A stretch of DNA of 6,601 nucleotides, from positions 1 to 6,601 of the forward strand of contig JAFGNG010000155.1 of assembly GCA_016927125.1 (NCBI GenBank), in the 5' to 3' direction. The position numbers were made by a program, and so were the translations under genes. The notes below the pieces were generated by a model. That model made no database searches. It was not told the DNA's origin and was given only the letters and a program-made list of their open reading frames with translations. This document shows positions 1-6,374 of this stretch, piece by piece; the stretch's first letter is position 1, and every line of letters begins with the position of its first letter. This DNA is from Planctomycetota bacterium (GTDB lineage Bacteria; Planctomycetota; SZUA-567; JAFGNG01).

Positions 1-125
1 CCCATTCCTCCTACAATGGTTACCCGGCTTGTTATTACCTGGCCGGCACAGCTATCCCCGAACCCGCGACCATGTCGCTCTTAGCGGTCGGTGGATTAGC
101 GCTCTTGCTGCGCAGGCGCAAATAA
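1..125 (+). CDS. PEP-CTERM sorting-domain protein, C-terminal fragment
   Basis: This is the 3' end of a + strand gene cut by the window edge; codons run in the frame starting at base 3 and end at TAA 123-125. The 40 visible residues end in a textbook PEP-CTERM signal: Pro-Glu-Pro at fragment residues 19-21 (IPEPATM), a hydrophobic helix (SLLAVGGLALLL, 25-36) and a basic RRRK tail. In this family the tripartite tail directs the exported protein to exosortase, which cleaves near the PEP motif; mature proteins are secreted or anchored at the cell surface, often in EPS-producing bacteria. The part before the motif (with CYYLAGTA) is too short to show the functional domain. It is followed by a hairpin terminator and converges on the SGNH gene. 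The signal is seen directly; the surface role is known of the family; the body function is unknown. Confidence 0.87.
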   Translation, partial: HSSYNGYPACYYLAGTAIPEPATMSLLAVGGLALLLRRRK

Positions 126-156
126 GAACTGCGGTACTATCGTAAAAAAATTCTTC

Positions 157-193
157 GACAGGCAGTTGCATTGGCAACTGTCTGTCGTTTTGT
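157..193. terminator. Hairpin terminator between convergent genes
   Basis: A 13-bp stem, GACAGGCAGTTGC (157-169) pairing with GCAACTGTCTGTC (174-186), has a single G-T wobble and a tight ATTG loop. On the + strand it is followed by GTTTTGT (187-193), a short U-tract, so it can end the PEP-CTERM transcript. It sits between two converging genes. On the minus strand a run of seven T (complement of 144-150) follows only after a 6-nt gap, so it may also end the SGNH transcript, less efficiently. Confidence 0.75.
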
Positions 194-236
194 CTGGGGA
201 GGGAATATTGGCTAGGTGGAAGATTAACGATACATC

Positions 237-1280
237 TCAAGAATCACTCTTGATTAACCTGTCAATCTCGTCCGCCAAAAGGATTGAAGCCCAGGGAGAC
301 CAATGGGTGTCATCGTAGAAATAAATATCCTTCTTGCGCTTCAGGGCGGCAGTCAAAATCGCCTTGGCATCGACATATAAGTAATCTTTGCCCAGCTTGT
401 CTAAAAGTTCATAGAATAATGGCCGGGGGTACTTGTCCTTGGCAACAAGGTAATCGTAATAAATCCCGTACTTATCAGGGCTGGGCAGAAAGATTAACTT
501 AATCCCCCTGCCCTTAAGTTTATTTGCCAAGTCATTGATGATTCCGTTTAAGGCTGCAACCTTGGGTTGGCTGTTGTTAGTTTCGAGCGCGTCAATATCG
601 AGATAGTGAAAGAGCAAATTCTGGTTGTCGACTGAGAAGTATTTGTCGGTCAACTCCGCCTTATATACTGGGGAAAACCAGCCGTTATCATCAAACGGGT
701 AGAGCAGGTTATAAATCGCAAACCTGAAGACACTGGTGGAGGGGAACTTGAAATTGGAATGTGCTTCCTGCTCATCCGGCTTCCTTTTCCTGGCCAGGTC
801 GCGCAAGGCTGCGCAATCCAGCACCTTGGTTTTGTCGAAAGAGATCCTCTCGGTAAAATACCTCTCCGCCGATTGCAGGACAATATACTTAATCTGGTAG
901 GTATCAAAAAAATCACCGTTCAACAAGCTGTACATGGTCTGGAACGGGTTATCATGCAGCTCCCGGTCAAGATATAACACCCTGAGGCCTGGCTTCTTGC
1001 CCAAATAAGTCTTATAGCCATAATTATGCTGCATGGAAAAGGAGTCGCCCACAATCATGACCTCAAAATCTTTTTGTGCCGGGTCTTCTGATACTTTGGT
1101 AAAATGGTTGTCGTTTTTGAATTCTTCGCTGAAGATATTGCGGTAATCCGGATACTTATCGGCGAGATATCCCAACCGCACCAGATCACCGCGGTTGGAG
1201 TTGAAGTAGATCGCGGGGGGGATATACAAAAGAATTATAGGGAGGATGATTAAGGTACTTTTTGTTATAAATCGCTTCAT
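237..1280 (-). CDS. AlgJ/AlgX-like SGNH-family O-acetyltransferase
   Basis: A 347-residue protein likely to transfer acetyl groups to an exported polysaccharide outside the inner membrane, working with the AlgI-type protein encoded just upstream. Residues 1-7 are basic (MKRFITK) and 8-25 form one hydrophobic helix, a signal anchor. The SGNH features are a nucleophile motif VGDSF (Gly78-Asp79-Ser80) and a C-terminal DDTHWSPWA block (323-331), where Asp324 and His326 are the expected acid/base partners. The segment LPSPDKYGIYYDYL (265-278) resembles the conserved P-x-K-x-x-IY region of AlgJ/AlgX proteins. I chose ATG 1280 although the frame is open to 1442: it lies 10 bp after the upstream stop, begins a proper signal anchor, and has AGGG (complement of 1289-1292) 8 nt upstream, overlapping the preceding TAG stop. 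The extra 54 codons would lie inside the MBOAT gene. The family is confident; the actual glycan is unknown, and nothing here points to alginate. Confidence 0.87.
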   Translation of the reverse strand: MKRFITKSTLIILPIILLYIPPAIYFNSNRGDLVRLGYLADKYPDYRNIFSEEFKNDNHFTKVSEDPAQKDFEVMIVGDSFSMQHNYGYKTYLGKKPGLRVLYLDRELHDNPFQTMYSLLNGDFFDTYQIKYIVLQSAERYFTERISFDKTKVLDCAALRDLARKRKPDEQEAHSNFKFPSTSVFRFAIYNLLYPFDDNGWFSPVYKAELTDKYFSVDNQNLLFHYLDIDALETNNSQPKVAALNGIINDLANKLKGRGIKLIFLPSPDKYGIYYDYLVAKDKYPRPLFYELLDKLGKDYLYVDAKAILTAALKRKKDIYFYDDTHWSPWASILLADEIDRLIKSDS

Positions 1281-1290
1281 GATCTCGGCC

Positions 1291-2739
1291 CTAAAACTGG
1301 AAGTAAATGAATTGCTGCTCTTTCTCGCCAAACCAGAAGATCGCAATAATAATGGCATAATATAGCGCGTACCTGAGGGAAGGCTTCCATTTTTTCCCCA
1401 GATTGGCAATCGCAAACTGCTGTTCCCGGCCAGCCCATTCAATCGCGAGAAAGACTACCACCAGCATGATCACAATCAAGGCGTCTTTCCTTCTAGCAAA
1501 GTCAGGGATGGCGAAGAGGGAAGAGGAACAAATTCCTGCGATATATTCAAAGGCGTGCGTAATACTCTGCGCCCGGAAGAAGATCCACGCGAAAACCGTT
1601 AAGGAAAAAGTTATCAACATAAAGAATAATTCTTTTAGCGGGGGAAAGGTTTTCCCCTTCGCAATAATGTCTAAATACGTGCGATTCTTGTTGGCCAGGA
1701 GGAGCGGCAGGAAGTAGATCGCGTTTAATGCCCCCCAGGCCAGGAAAGTCCAATTCGCGCCGTGCCAGAAACCACTCACAATAAAAATAATAAAGGTATT
1801 TCTCACCTTCATCCCGGTGCCGCCCCGGCTGCCGCCCAAGGGGATGTAGAGGTAATCGCGGAACCAGGTAGAGAGTGAAATATGCCAGCGCCGCCAGAAC
1901 TCGGCGATGTCCCTGGAGAAATAGGGGAAGTTAAAGTTGCGCATAATGTCAAAGCCGAACAAACGCGCGGTTCCAATGGCTATATCGGAATAGCCGGAAA
2001 AATCGCAATAAATCTGGAAGGTAAAGAATAACGCCCCAATGACTAAAGAGCTGCCATTCAGATCCGCCGAGTTATTGAAGATGGCATTGGCAAAGACCGC
2101 GCAATTATCCGCAATGACGATTTTCTTGAATAATCCCCACAGGATCTGGCGCATCCCGTCAACCGCTTTGGGGTAATCAAAGGTCCGCTGGGTATAAAAT
2201 TGGGGAAGCAAATGCGTTGCCCGTTCAATGGGGCCGGCGACCAGTTGCGGGAAAAAGCTGACGAAGGCTGAAAACGCGATCAGGTCTTTGGTCGGCTCAA
2301 ATTTCCTCTTGTACACATCAATGGTATAGCTCAAGGTCTGGAAGGTATAAAAGCTGATGCCAACCGGTAGGATGACATTCAGGGAGCTTGCCTTGATCTC
2401 CATGCCAAAGAATGAAAATGCAGTGATGAAATTATCCAGGAAGAAGTTGTAATATTTAAAAAATCCTAAAAGGCCAAGGTTTACCAGCAGACTTGTCAAA
2501 AGCAATAACTTCCGTCTGGTTTGATTCTCTTCTTTTCCAAGTCTAAGACTAACGCAATAATCCACGAGCGTGCTGAAAATAATCAGGGACAGAAACCGCC
2601 AGTCCCACCAGCCATAAAATACATAGCTCGCGGCCACGACCAGGAAATTTTGCCATTTCAGGTTATGATTGGTTACAAACCAATAGAGGATAAAGACTAT
2701 CGGCAAGAAGATCGCGAAGTCGATTGAGTTAAAAAGCAT
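1291..2739 (-). CDS. AlgI-type MBOAT O-acyltransferase
   Basis: A 482-residue polytopic membrane protein of the membrane-bound O-acyltransferase family, full length for AlgI-like members. AlgI-type proteins take acetyl from a cytoplasmic donor and carry it across the inner membrane for a periplasmic SGNH partner that modifies exopolysaccharide. Family landmarks: the opening MLFNSIDFAIFLPIVFILYW, FYGWWDWRF (41-49), LPVGISFYTFQTLSYTIDVY (124-143), VAGPIERATHLLPQF (167-181), the cytoplasmic FWRRWHISLSTWFRDYLYIP block (281-300, His286) and GFWHGANWTFLAWG (323-336), whose His326 is the expected catalytic MBOAT histidine. The C-terminus ends in FIYFQF, typical of AlgI proteins. ATG 2739 is preceded by AGAGGA (complement of 2750-2755) at about 10 nt. 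The SGNH gene follows after 10 bp, so the two are almost certainly cotranscribed and probably translationally linked. The substrate cannot be read from the sequence; DltB- or PatA-type glycan targets remain possible. Confidence 0.94.
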   Translation of the reverse strand: MLFNSIDFAIFLPIVFILYWFVTNHNLKWQNFLVVAASYVFYGWWDWRFLSLIIFSTLVDYCVSLRLGKEENQTRRKLLLLTSLLVNLGLLGFFKYYNFFLDNFITAFSFFGMEIKASSLNVILPVGISFYTFQTLSYTIDVYKRKFEPTKDLIAFSAFVSFFPQLVAGPIERATHLLPQFYTQRTFDYPKAVDGMRQILWGLFKKIVIADNCAVFANAIFNNSADLNGSSLVIGALFFTFQIYCDFSGYSDIAIGTARLFGFDIMRNFNFPYFSRDIAEFWRRWHISLSTWFRDYLYIPLGGSRGGTGMKVRNTFIIFIVSGFWHGANWTFLAWGALNAIYFLPLLLANKNRTYLDIIAKGKTFPPLKELFFMLITFSLTVFAWIFFRAQSITHAFEYIAGICSSSLFAIPDFARRKDALIVIMLVVVFLAIEWAGREQQFAIANLGKKWKPSLRYALYYAIIIAIFWFGEKEQQFIYFQF

Positions 2740-2787
2740 ATGCTGTCGTTCCTCTTTTAGACCTGACTATTCGTTCAGCGCGTTATA

Positions 2788-2816
2788 TTGATACCAAAAT
2801 TGGGGGGATTATTCAA
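2788..2816 (-). promoter_or_regulatory. Possible promoter upstream of the AlgI/SGNH pair
   Basis: On the minus strand, TTGAAT (complement of 2811-2816) and TATCAA (complement of 2788-2793) are separated by 17 bp. They lie 49-77 bp upstream of the AlgI-like start codon, within the 167-bp gap after the ArnT-like gene. Each box departs from the sigma70 consensus, so this is a plausible rather than strong promoter. Transcription from the ArnT-like gene could also continue through, since no good terminator is seen before it. Confidence 0.3.
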
Positions 2817-2880
2817 AACTTAAATTTTTAAAGGGGGGCGGGGGAGCCGTCTGCAGGTGTGCGGTCTTGAAATTATTGTA

Positions 2881-2905
2881 ACCTTTTGGTTGGGTCGACC
2901 AAGGT
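2881..2905 (-). other. Imperfect hairpin just after the ArnT-like stop codon
   Basis: On the + strand ACCTTTTGGT (2881-2890) can pair with ACCAAGGT (2898-2905) with a two-base TT bulge and a 7-nt loop. The structure begins one base beyond the stop codon of the ArnT-like gene. On the minus strand it is followed by TACAATAATTT, not a U-tract, so it is at best a weak terminator or a 3'-end stabilising stem. Confidence 0.3.
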
Positions 2906-2906
2906 A

Positions 2907-4967
2907 TTATTCTTCTTTAGTTAGGTACGGTCTCTCGCAAGAGATCCACATCCCCTTACCCTGGCCGGGGGGTTGGACAAGGACTTCGAAGAGCTGATTG
3001 AGCCGGATAATGGTGAGTTCTTTGCCGGATTCTTCCGCGAAGATCTGTACCTGCGCGCGCAAGGCAAGGCCATCTTCCTGCCATTTTTGTAAAGCTTCCA
3101 GGCCCTTTTTCTCATTCGGGCGGTTGCTCCCGACCTTCAAGATAATTGCCCAGCCGTCCTGCTTGCCGGAGTGGGTGTAGACCCGCATGGTGGGCCGTCC
3201 TTCAGCCGGTTGTTCATAAGGGAGGTAAAATTCTTCAAGTTGTTTCAACTCCTCGGGAGTCTCCCCGGCAATGTAGAAGGAACGGCTGAAGTCATCCCAG
3301 TCGGTATCCTTCAAGGCTAGGAGCAGGCGCTGTTCTTCTCCAAGGTTTGCCAGTTCACCCAGGAGATCGCTCATGGAGTTGAGCCGGGTGGTATGGCGGC
3401 CCAGATAAAAGCGGTAGATGGCCTGGCCGCTGAAATAGGTGCAGATCCGGTCATCCGCGCGCAGGTCTGCCTTGATGCTTTCGCAGAGGGCGCGGTCGCC
3501 CTTATGCGCGTTCAGGTCCGGCAGGAGCCAGGTGTGGAGGCCAAAGCCGGCAAAGGTTCCGATCGTAATCCAGGCAACCACTGCTCCCCATCGCCGTAAC
3601 CTGGCCTTCCAGAATAATATACAGCCGCAGATCAAAGCGATGGCGGCAGCGGCGGCAAACTGCGAGGTATGGCCCTGGTATTTGCTGAATTTGTCCACCT
3701 GCTCGAAGAGATGCTCGCTTGCAAAGGGCAGCGCCAGGCCGACCAGGACCATCACCACGCCTACGATCTGGCAGAGCCAGACCATGCTTCTGGTGAGATG
3801 CCGCCTGGGCTTGCCGCTGGTGCGCACGGCCTCGAAACACCACGCTGCGCAGAGGGCGAGGGCGGGATAGATGGGCAGGATGTAATAACTCTTCTTGGAA
3901 CTCGGGATGCTGAAGAAGACCAAGGCGACCAGCATCCAGATGACTGCGAAGTAGATGCTGTCGGAGAGCCATCTTTTATCAACCAGCGTGGAAGCCCGCT
4001 CTTTTGCAGAGAGCTTCTTTCTCCCGCTGCCGAAGAGCGCTGCCACTGCTCCGCCCAGGCCAAACAGCACCCAGGGCTGCCCGTCGCCAAGGATCTTGGG
4101 GAGGAAGTACCACCAGTCCTTGAGGTGATCGTGGCCTTCAAACCTGTCGGTCTCATAAAACCAGAGATCAAGGGTTTCCTGGGAGCCATTCAGTTTCAGC
4201 ACCAGAAGAATCCACGGTACAGCAATAATACAGAATACCAGCAACCCCAGGAGATGGTCTAACACCCTTAATTTAAACGGGTTGCGCTTGGAGAAGAGCA
4301 GGAAGGCTGCAATAATCAAGAGCACTAGCGGCGGCGCGATCGGCCCCTTGTCAAGGGCAGCCAGGCCAAGGGCAAGGTAGCAGGACAGGAGCCAGCGGGT
4401 CTTGGGTTTCTCGCTTGCGGGGGGAGTCTGGTAGACGGGGACGCTGCGGTCATACCGCCACCAGGAGTAGAGCGCCAGCATGACAAAGAAGAGATGCGTC
4501 ATCTCAATCGTGCTGTTGCGGGCCTGCCACCAGCAGGAGCCGGTCGTGATGAAGGCGACCGCAGCGAGCAGCCCGCCGTAACCGCCGATCACTTCCCTGC
4601 CCCACCGGCATAATAAGAGCGCGGCGAGCACCGCGGCAATCGCCGAAGGCAGGCGGCCGGTAAACTCCGTCACCCTGCCCTCCGGCAGGCTTGCCGCCAC
4701 CACCAACCAGTATGCTAGCGGGGGTTTCTGCAAGCGGACATCATCGCCAATCCTGGGGATGATATAATCCTCGAGGGTATTACTGACGAGCATCTGCTGC
4801 GCGACCTGGGCGACGCGCCCTTCGCCCGCGGTCCAGAGATCACGGTCGCCCAGCCAGGGAAAGACTGCCAGGACGGCAATGACGCCGGCCAGGAGCAGTT
4901 CAATGCCAGGATTGAGCGCCGGCGAGGATGCGGCAATGCGCCGGGGAATTAGATTTTTCATCTGCAT
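2907..4967 (-). CDS. ArnT/PMT-family (GT-C) membrane glycosyltransferase
   Basis: A 686-residue membrane glycosyltransferase related to ArnT and the dolichyl-phosphate-mannose mannosyltransferases, which move a sugar from a polyprenyl phosphate to an acceptor outside the inner membrane. After a basic N-terminus (KNLIPRR) come a helix (about 22-39) and an outer-loop motif GDRDLWTAGEGRVAQVAQQM (40-59), matching the D/E-x-R-x-A-x-x-x-x-x-M signature of the family. Then follow QKPPLAYWL (80-88, as in ArnT KPPLxYWL), GRLPSAIAA (104-112), LDKGPIAPP (205-213) and KKSYYILPIYPALAL (358-372), equivalent to the ArnT K-Y-LP-PALA block. I count about 12-13 hydrophobic helices up to residue about 481, then roughly 205 soluble residues, longer than in E. 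coli ArnT (about 550 aa in total). ATG 4967 is chosen because AGGA (complement of 4976-4979) lies 8 nt upstream; a GTG at 5018 would add 17 residues but has no ribosome site. The nearby ATG at 4961 is also possible. The family is clear, but sugar and acceptor are unknown; lipid A-Ara4N is not implied. It starts 89 bp after ribF. Confidence 0.86.
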   Translation of the reverse strand: MQMKNLIPRRIAASSPALNPGIELLLAGVIAVLAVFPWLGDRDLWTAGEGRVAQVAQQMLVSNTLEDYIIPRIGDDVRLQKPPLAYWLVVAASLPEGRVTEFTGRLPSAIAAVLAALLLCRWGREVIGGYGGLLAAVAFITTGSCWWQARNSTIEMTHLFFVMLALYSWWRYDRSVPVYQTPPASEKPKTRWLLSCYLALGLAALDKGPIAPPLVLLIIAAFLLFSKRNPFKLRVLDHLLGLLVFCIIAVPWILLVLKLNGSQETLDLWFYETDRFEGHDHLKDWWYFLPKILGDGQPWVLFGLGGAVAALFGSGRKKLSAKERASTLVDKRWLSDSIYFAVIWMLVALVFFSIPSSKKSYYILPIYPALALCAAWCFEAVRTSGKPRRHLTRSMVWLCQIVGVVMVLVGLALPFASEHLFEQVDKFSKYQGHTSQFAAAAAIALICGCILFWKARLRRWGAVVAWITIGTFAGFGLHTWLLPDLNAHKGDRALCESIKADLRADDRICTYFSGQAIYRFYLGRHTTRLNSMSDLLGELANLGEEQRLLLALKDTDWDDFSRSFYIAGETPEELKQLEEFYLPYEQPAEGRPTMRVYTHSGKQDGWAIILKVGSNRPNEKKGLEALQKWQEDGLALRAQVQIFAEESGKELTIIRLNQLFEVLVQPPGQGKGMWISCERPYLTKEE

Positions 4968-5056
4968 GAGAGGGATCCTATGGCGATTACCTGATGGTTT
5001 CAAGAAGAAAGCGACCACTTGAGAGCTGTCATCTTAAGAAGTTTCAGCAAACTACG

Positions 5057-6001
5057 CTAAGCCTCGCTGGCTTCGAAGAACACCCGCGCTGCCGCCACAT
5101 CCTCCGCAATCGCCTGCTGCAAGGCCTTCCGGGAGGGGAAATGCTTCTCTGCCCGCAACCACTTGAGGAACTCTACCTCCGCGACCTGCCCGTAGAGATC
5201 GCCGATATTCCCGTGCAGGATATGGCTTTCGATCAGTACGTCGTGCGGGTTGGCGGCGTTGATGGTGGGGCGGTGCCCGATATAGGTCACACTCTGCCAG
5301 GCGGTATGGCCGACCAGCGTGCGGCTGGCATAAATCCCGCGCGGGGGATGGAGTTCATGGTGGAGATCCAGGTTGAGGGTCGGGTAGGTCAGCATCCTCC
5401 CGATCCCCATGCCGGCGGTTACCGAACCCATCACCGTTACCGGGCGGCCGAGCATTGCCTCGGCCTGCAGTAGATCACCGGACTCTACCGCTTCCCGGAT
5501 GGCGCTGGAGCTGACCGGCGTGCCATTAACCTCGACCGGCGCCACTGCCACCACGTCAAAACAGAGTTCCGGGCCGAGTTGCTTGAGGAGCCCGATATTG
5601 CCGCTGCGGTTGCGGCCGAAGTGGGCGTCGGAACCAAGGACAACCAGCTCCATCGCGAAGACATCCACCAGATATTTCCTGACAAAATCTTCGGCGACCA
5701 TATTTGCCAACCCGCCCTCGAAGGGGGAGATAATGGTAATATCAACGCCCAGCTCCTCGAAAAGCGCCAGGCGGTGCTCCAAGGAAGTTATCATCGCGGG
5801 CTTGGTGGCGGGATCAATAACCCCGCGGGGATGGGTGTCAAAGGTAAAGACCATGGCAGTAGAGTGGCGCGCCCGGGCTTCCTTGATGACCCTGCGGATC
5901 ACTGCCTTATGGCCAAGATGCACGCCGTCAAACATGCCGATCGTGAGCACGGTGCTCTTCTCGGAAAAGGGGGCCTGGGGAATGCCAAAGATCTTCTGCA
6001 T
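5057..6001 (-). CDS. ribF: Bifunctional riboflavin kinase/FAD synthetase
   Basis: A 314-residue cytoplasmic enzyme that phosphorylates riboflavin to FMN and adenylates FMN to FAD; the length is normal for bacterial RibF. The N-terminal nucleotidyltransferase domain has GMFDGVHLGHKAVI (22-35, the HxGH-like ATP site), VFTFDTHP (51-58), LGSDAHFGRNRSGN (122-135) and SSSAIR (164-169, the SSTxIR motif). The C-terminal flavokinase domain begins near LGRPVTVMG (184-192) and contains GMGIGRMLTYPTLNLDL (197-213), PPRGIYA (219-225), YIGHRPT (240-246), ESHIL (258-262, Glu258 as the expected catalytic base) and GDLYG (267-271). ATG 6001 has AAGGAG (complement of 6011-6016) 9 nt upstream; an in-frame TTG at 6004 would also fit, adding one residue. 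Its leader carries a GC-rich hairpin (6021-6050). No FMN riboswitch is visible. It is first in the leftward block and divergent from tRNA-Phe; the usual truB neighbour is absent. Confidence 0.96.
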   Translation of the reverse strand: MQKIFGIPQAPFSEKSTVLTIGMFDGVHLGHKAVIRRVIKEARARHSTAMVFTFDTHPRGVIDPATKPAMITSLEHRLALFEELGVDITIISPFEGGLANMVAEDFVRKYLVDVFAMELVVLGSDAHFGRNRSGNIGLLKQLGPELCFDVVAVAPVEVNGTPVSSSAIREAVESGDLLQAEAMLGRPVTVMGSVTAGMGIGRMLTYPTLNLDLHHELHPPRGIYASRTLVGHTAWQSVTYIGHRPTINAANPHDVLIESHILHGNIGDLYGQVAEVEFLKWLRAEKHFPSRKALQQAIAEDVAAARVFFEASEA

Positions 6002-6020
6002 CAATCACTTCTCCTTTGCT

Positions 6021-6050
6021 GCCGGCGCTTTTTTATGTGAGGGCGCCGGC
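6021..6050 (-). promoter_or_regulatory. Perfect GC-only inverted repeat in the ribF leader
   Basis: GCCGGCGC (6021-6028) and GCGCCGGC (6043-6050) form an 8-bp perfect inverted repeat around a 14-nt A-rich (in RNA) loop. In the ribF transcript the 3' arm ends 4 nt before the AAGGAG ribosome site. No U-tract follows on the minus strand, so it is not a standard terminator. A leader stem affecting translation or mRNA stability, or a DNA operator, would fit; the function is inferred only. Confidence 0.45.
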
Positions 6051-6195
6051 GGAGATCGTCAGGGTACCAGGAACACTATCTAAAAACTTTTATAGTCCTA
6101 TGATATGATTTATTATGCAGGTAACCTCCCCATAGTCTATGCTAAAATATCTTACCCGAAGCAAGATAATGCGGATGGGAGAATGGGAAAAAATC

Positions 6196-6224
6196 TTGAC
6201 AAATCCAGAATCGAAAGCTATGCT
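6196..6224 (+). promoter_or_regulatory. Sigma70-type promoter of tRNA-Phe
   Basis: A consensus -35 box TTGACA (6196-6201), an exact 17-bp spacer and the -10 box TATGCT (6219-6224) place the start of transcription near 6231, about 10 nt before the mature tRNA 5' end. Box quality, spacing and distance all fit a strong stable-RNA promoter. It is the best promoter in the window. Confidence 0.8.
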
Positions 6225-6240
6225 CTTGCGCCAATGCATT

Positions 6241-6316
6241 GCCAAGGTAGCTCAGGTGGTAGAGCACCGCCCTGAAAAGGCGGGTGTCGTCAGTTCAACT
6301 CTGACCCTTGGCACCA
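6241..6316 (+). tRNA. tRNA-Phe (anticodon GAA)
   Basis: A complete 76-nt cloverleaf. The acceptor arms GCCAAGG (6241-6247) and CCTTGGC (6306-6312) pair perfectly, followed by discriminator A and an encoded CCA (6314-6316). The D stem is GCTC/GAGC with loop AGGTGGTA. The anticodon stem CCGCC/GGCGG encloses the loop CTGAAAA, giving anticodon GAA, which decodes UUC/UUU. The variable loop is GTGTC, and the T stem GTCAG/CTGAC encloses TTCAACT. The gene stands alone with its own promoter and terminator and is divergent from ribF. No sign of an integrated element or a duplicated 3' end is seen on either side within the window. Confidence 0.97.
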
Positions 6317-6318
6317 AC

Positions 6319-6356
6319 AAAAAAAAGCCCCGCGACCAATGGTTGCGGGGCTTTGT
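6319..6356. terminator. Bidirectional intrinsic terminator (tRNA-Phe / convergent gene)
   Basis: An 11-bp GC-rich stem, GCCCCGCGACC (6327-6337) with GGTTGCGGGGC (6341-6351), has one G-T wobble and an AAT loop, extended by AAA/TTT. On the + strand it is followed by TTTGTCATT and ends the tRNA transcript. On the minus strand it is followed by eight T (complement of 6319-6326), an excellent U-tract, so it is probably an even better terminator for the gene ending at 6375. Confidence 0.88.
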
Positions 6357-6374
6357 CATTACCCCAGGTTAACT

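Noticed and set aside
1281..1442. An upstream extension of the SGNH gene frame by 54 codons, starting at an in-frame ATG at 1442.
   Set aside because: It lies wholly inside the MBOAT gene, reads as low-complexity shadow sequence rather than a signal peptide, and the ATG at 1280 has a ribosome site and a proper membrane anchor.
3439..4262. Open frames of 140-200 codons on both strands inside the ArnT-like gene.
   Set aside because: All overlap the ArnT-like frame, which has clear helices and family motifs. The alternative products show no hydrophobic pattern, domain or ribosome site.
5409..6083. Long + strand open frames opposite ribF (also 5579-6040).
   Set aside because: They are antisense shadows of a highly conserved RibF reading frame in GC-rich sequence; the products are low-complexity Ser/Thr/Arg-rich with no recognisable motif.
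6002..6138. An FMN riboswitch upstream of ribF.
   Set aside because: The leader lacks the conserved FMN-aptamer segments and multi-helix junction; only a simple 8-bp hairpin is present.
6241..6316. tRNA-Phe as an attachment site for an integrated element.
   Set aside because: No integrase, no repeated tRNA 3' end and no change to mobile-type genes is seen on either side in the window.
6139..6372. A 77-codon + strand open frame.
   Set aside because: It runs through the tRNA promoter, the tRNA-Phe itself and the terminator, so it is a chance frame.
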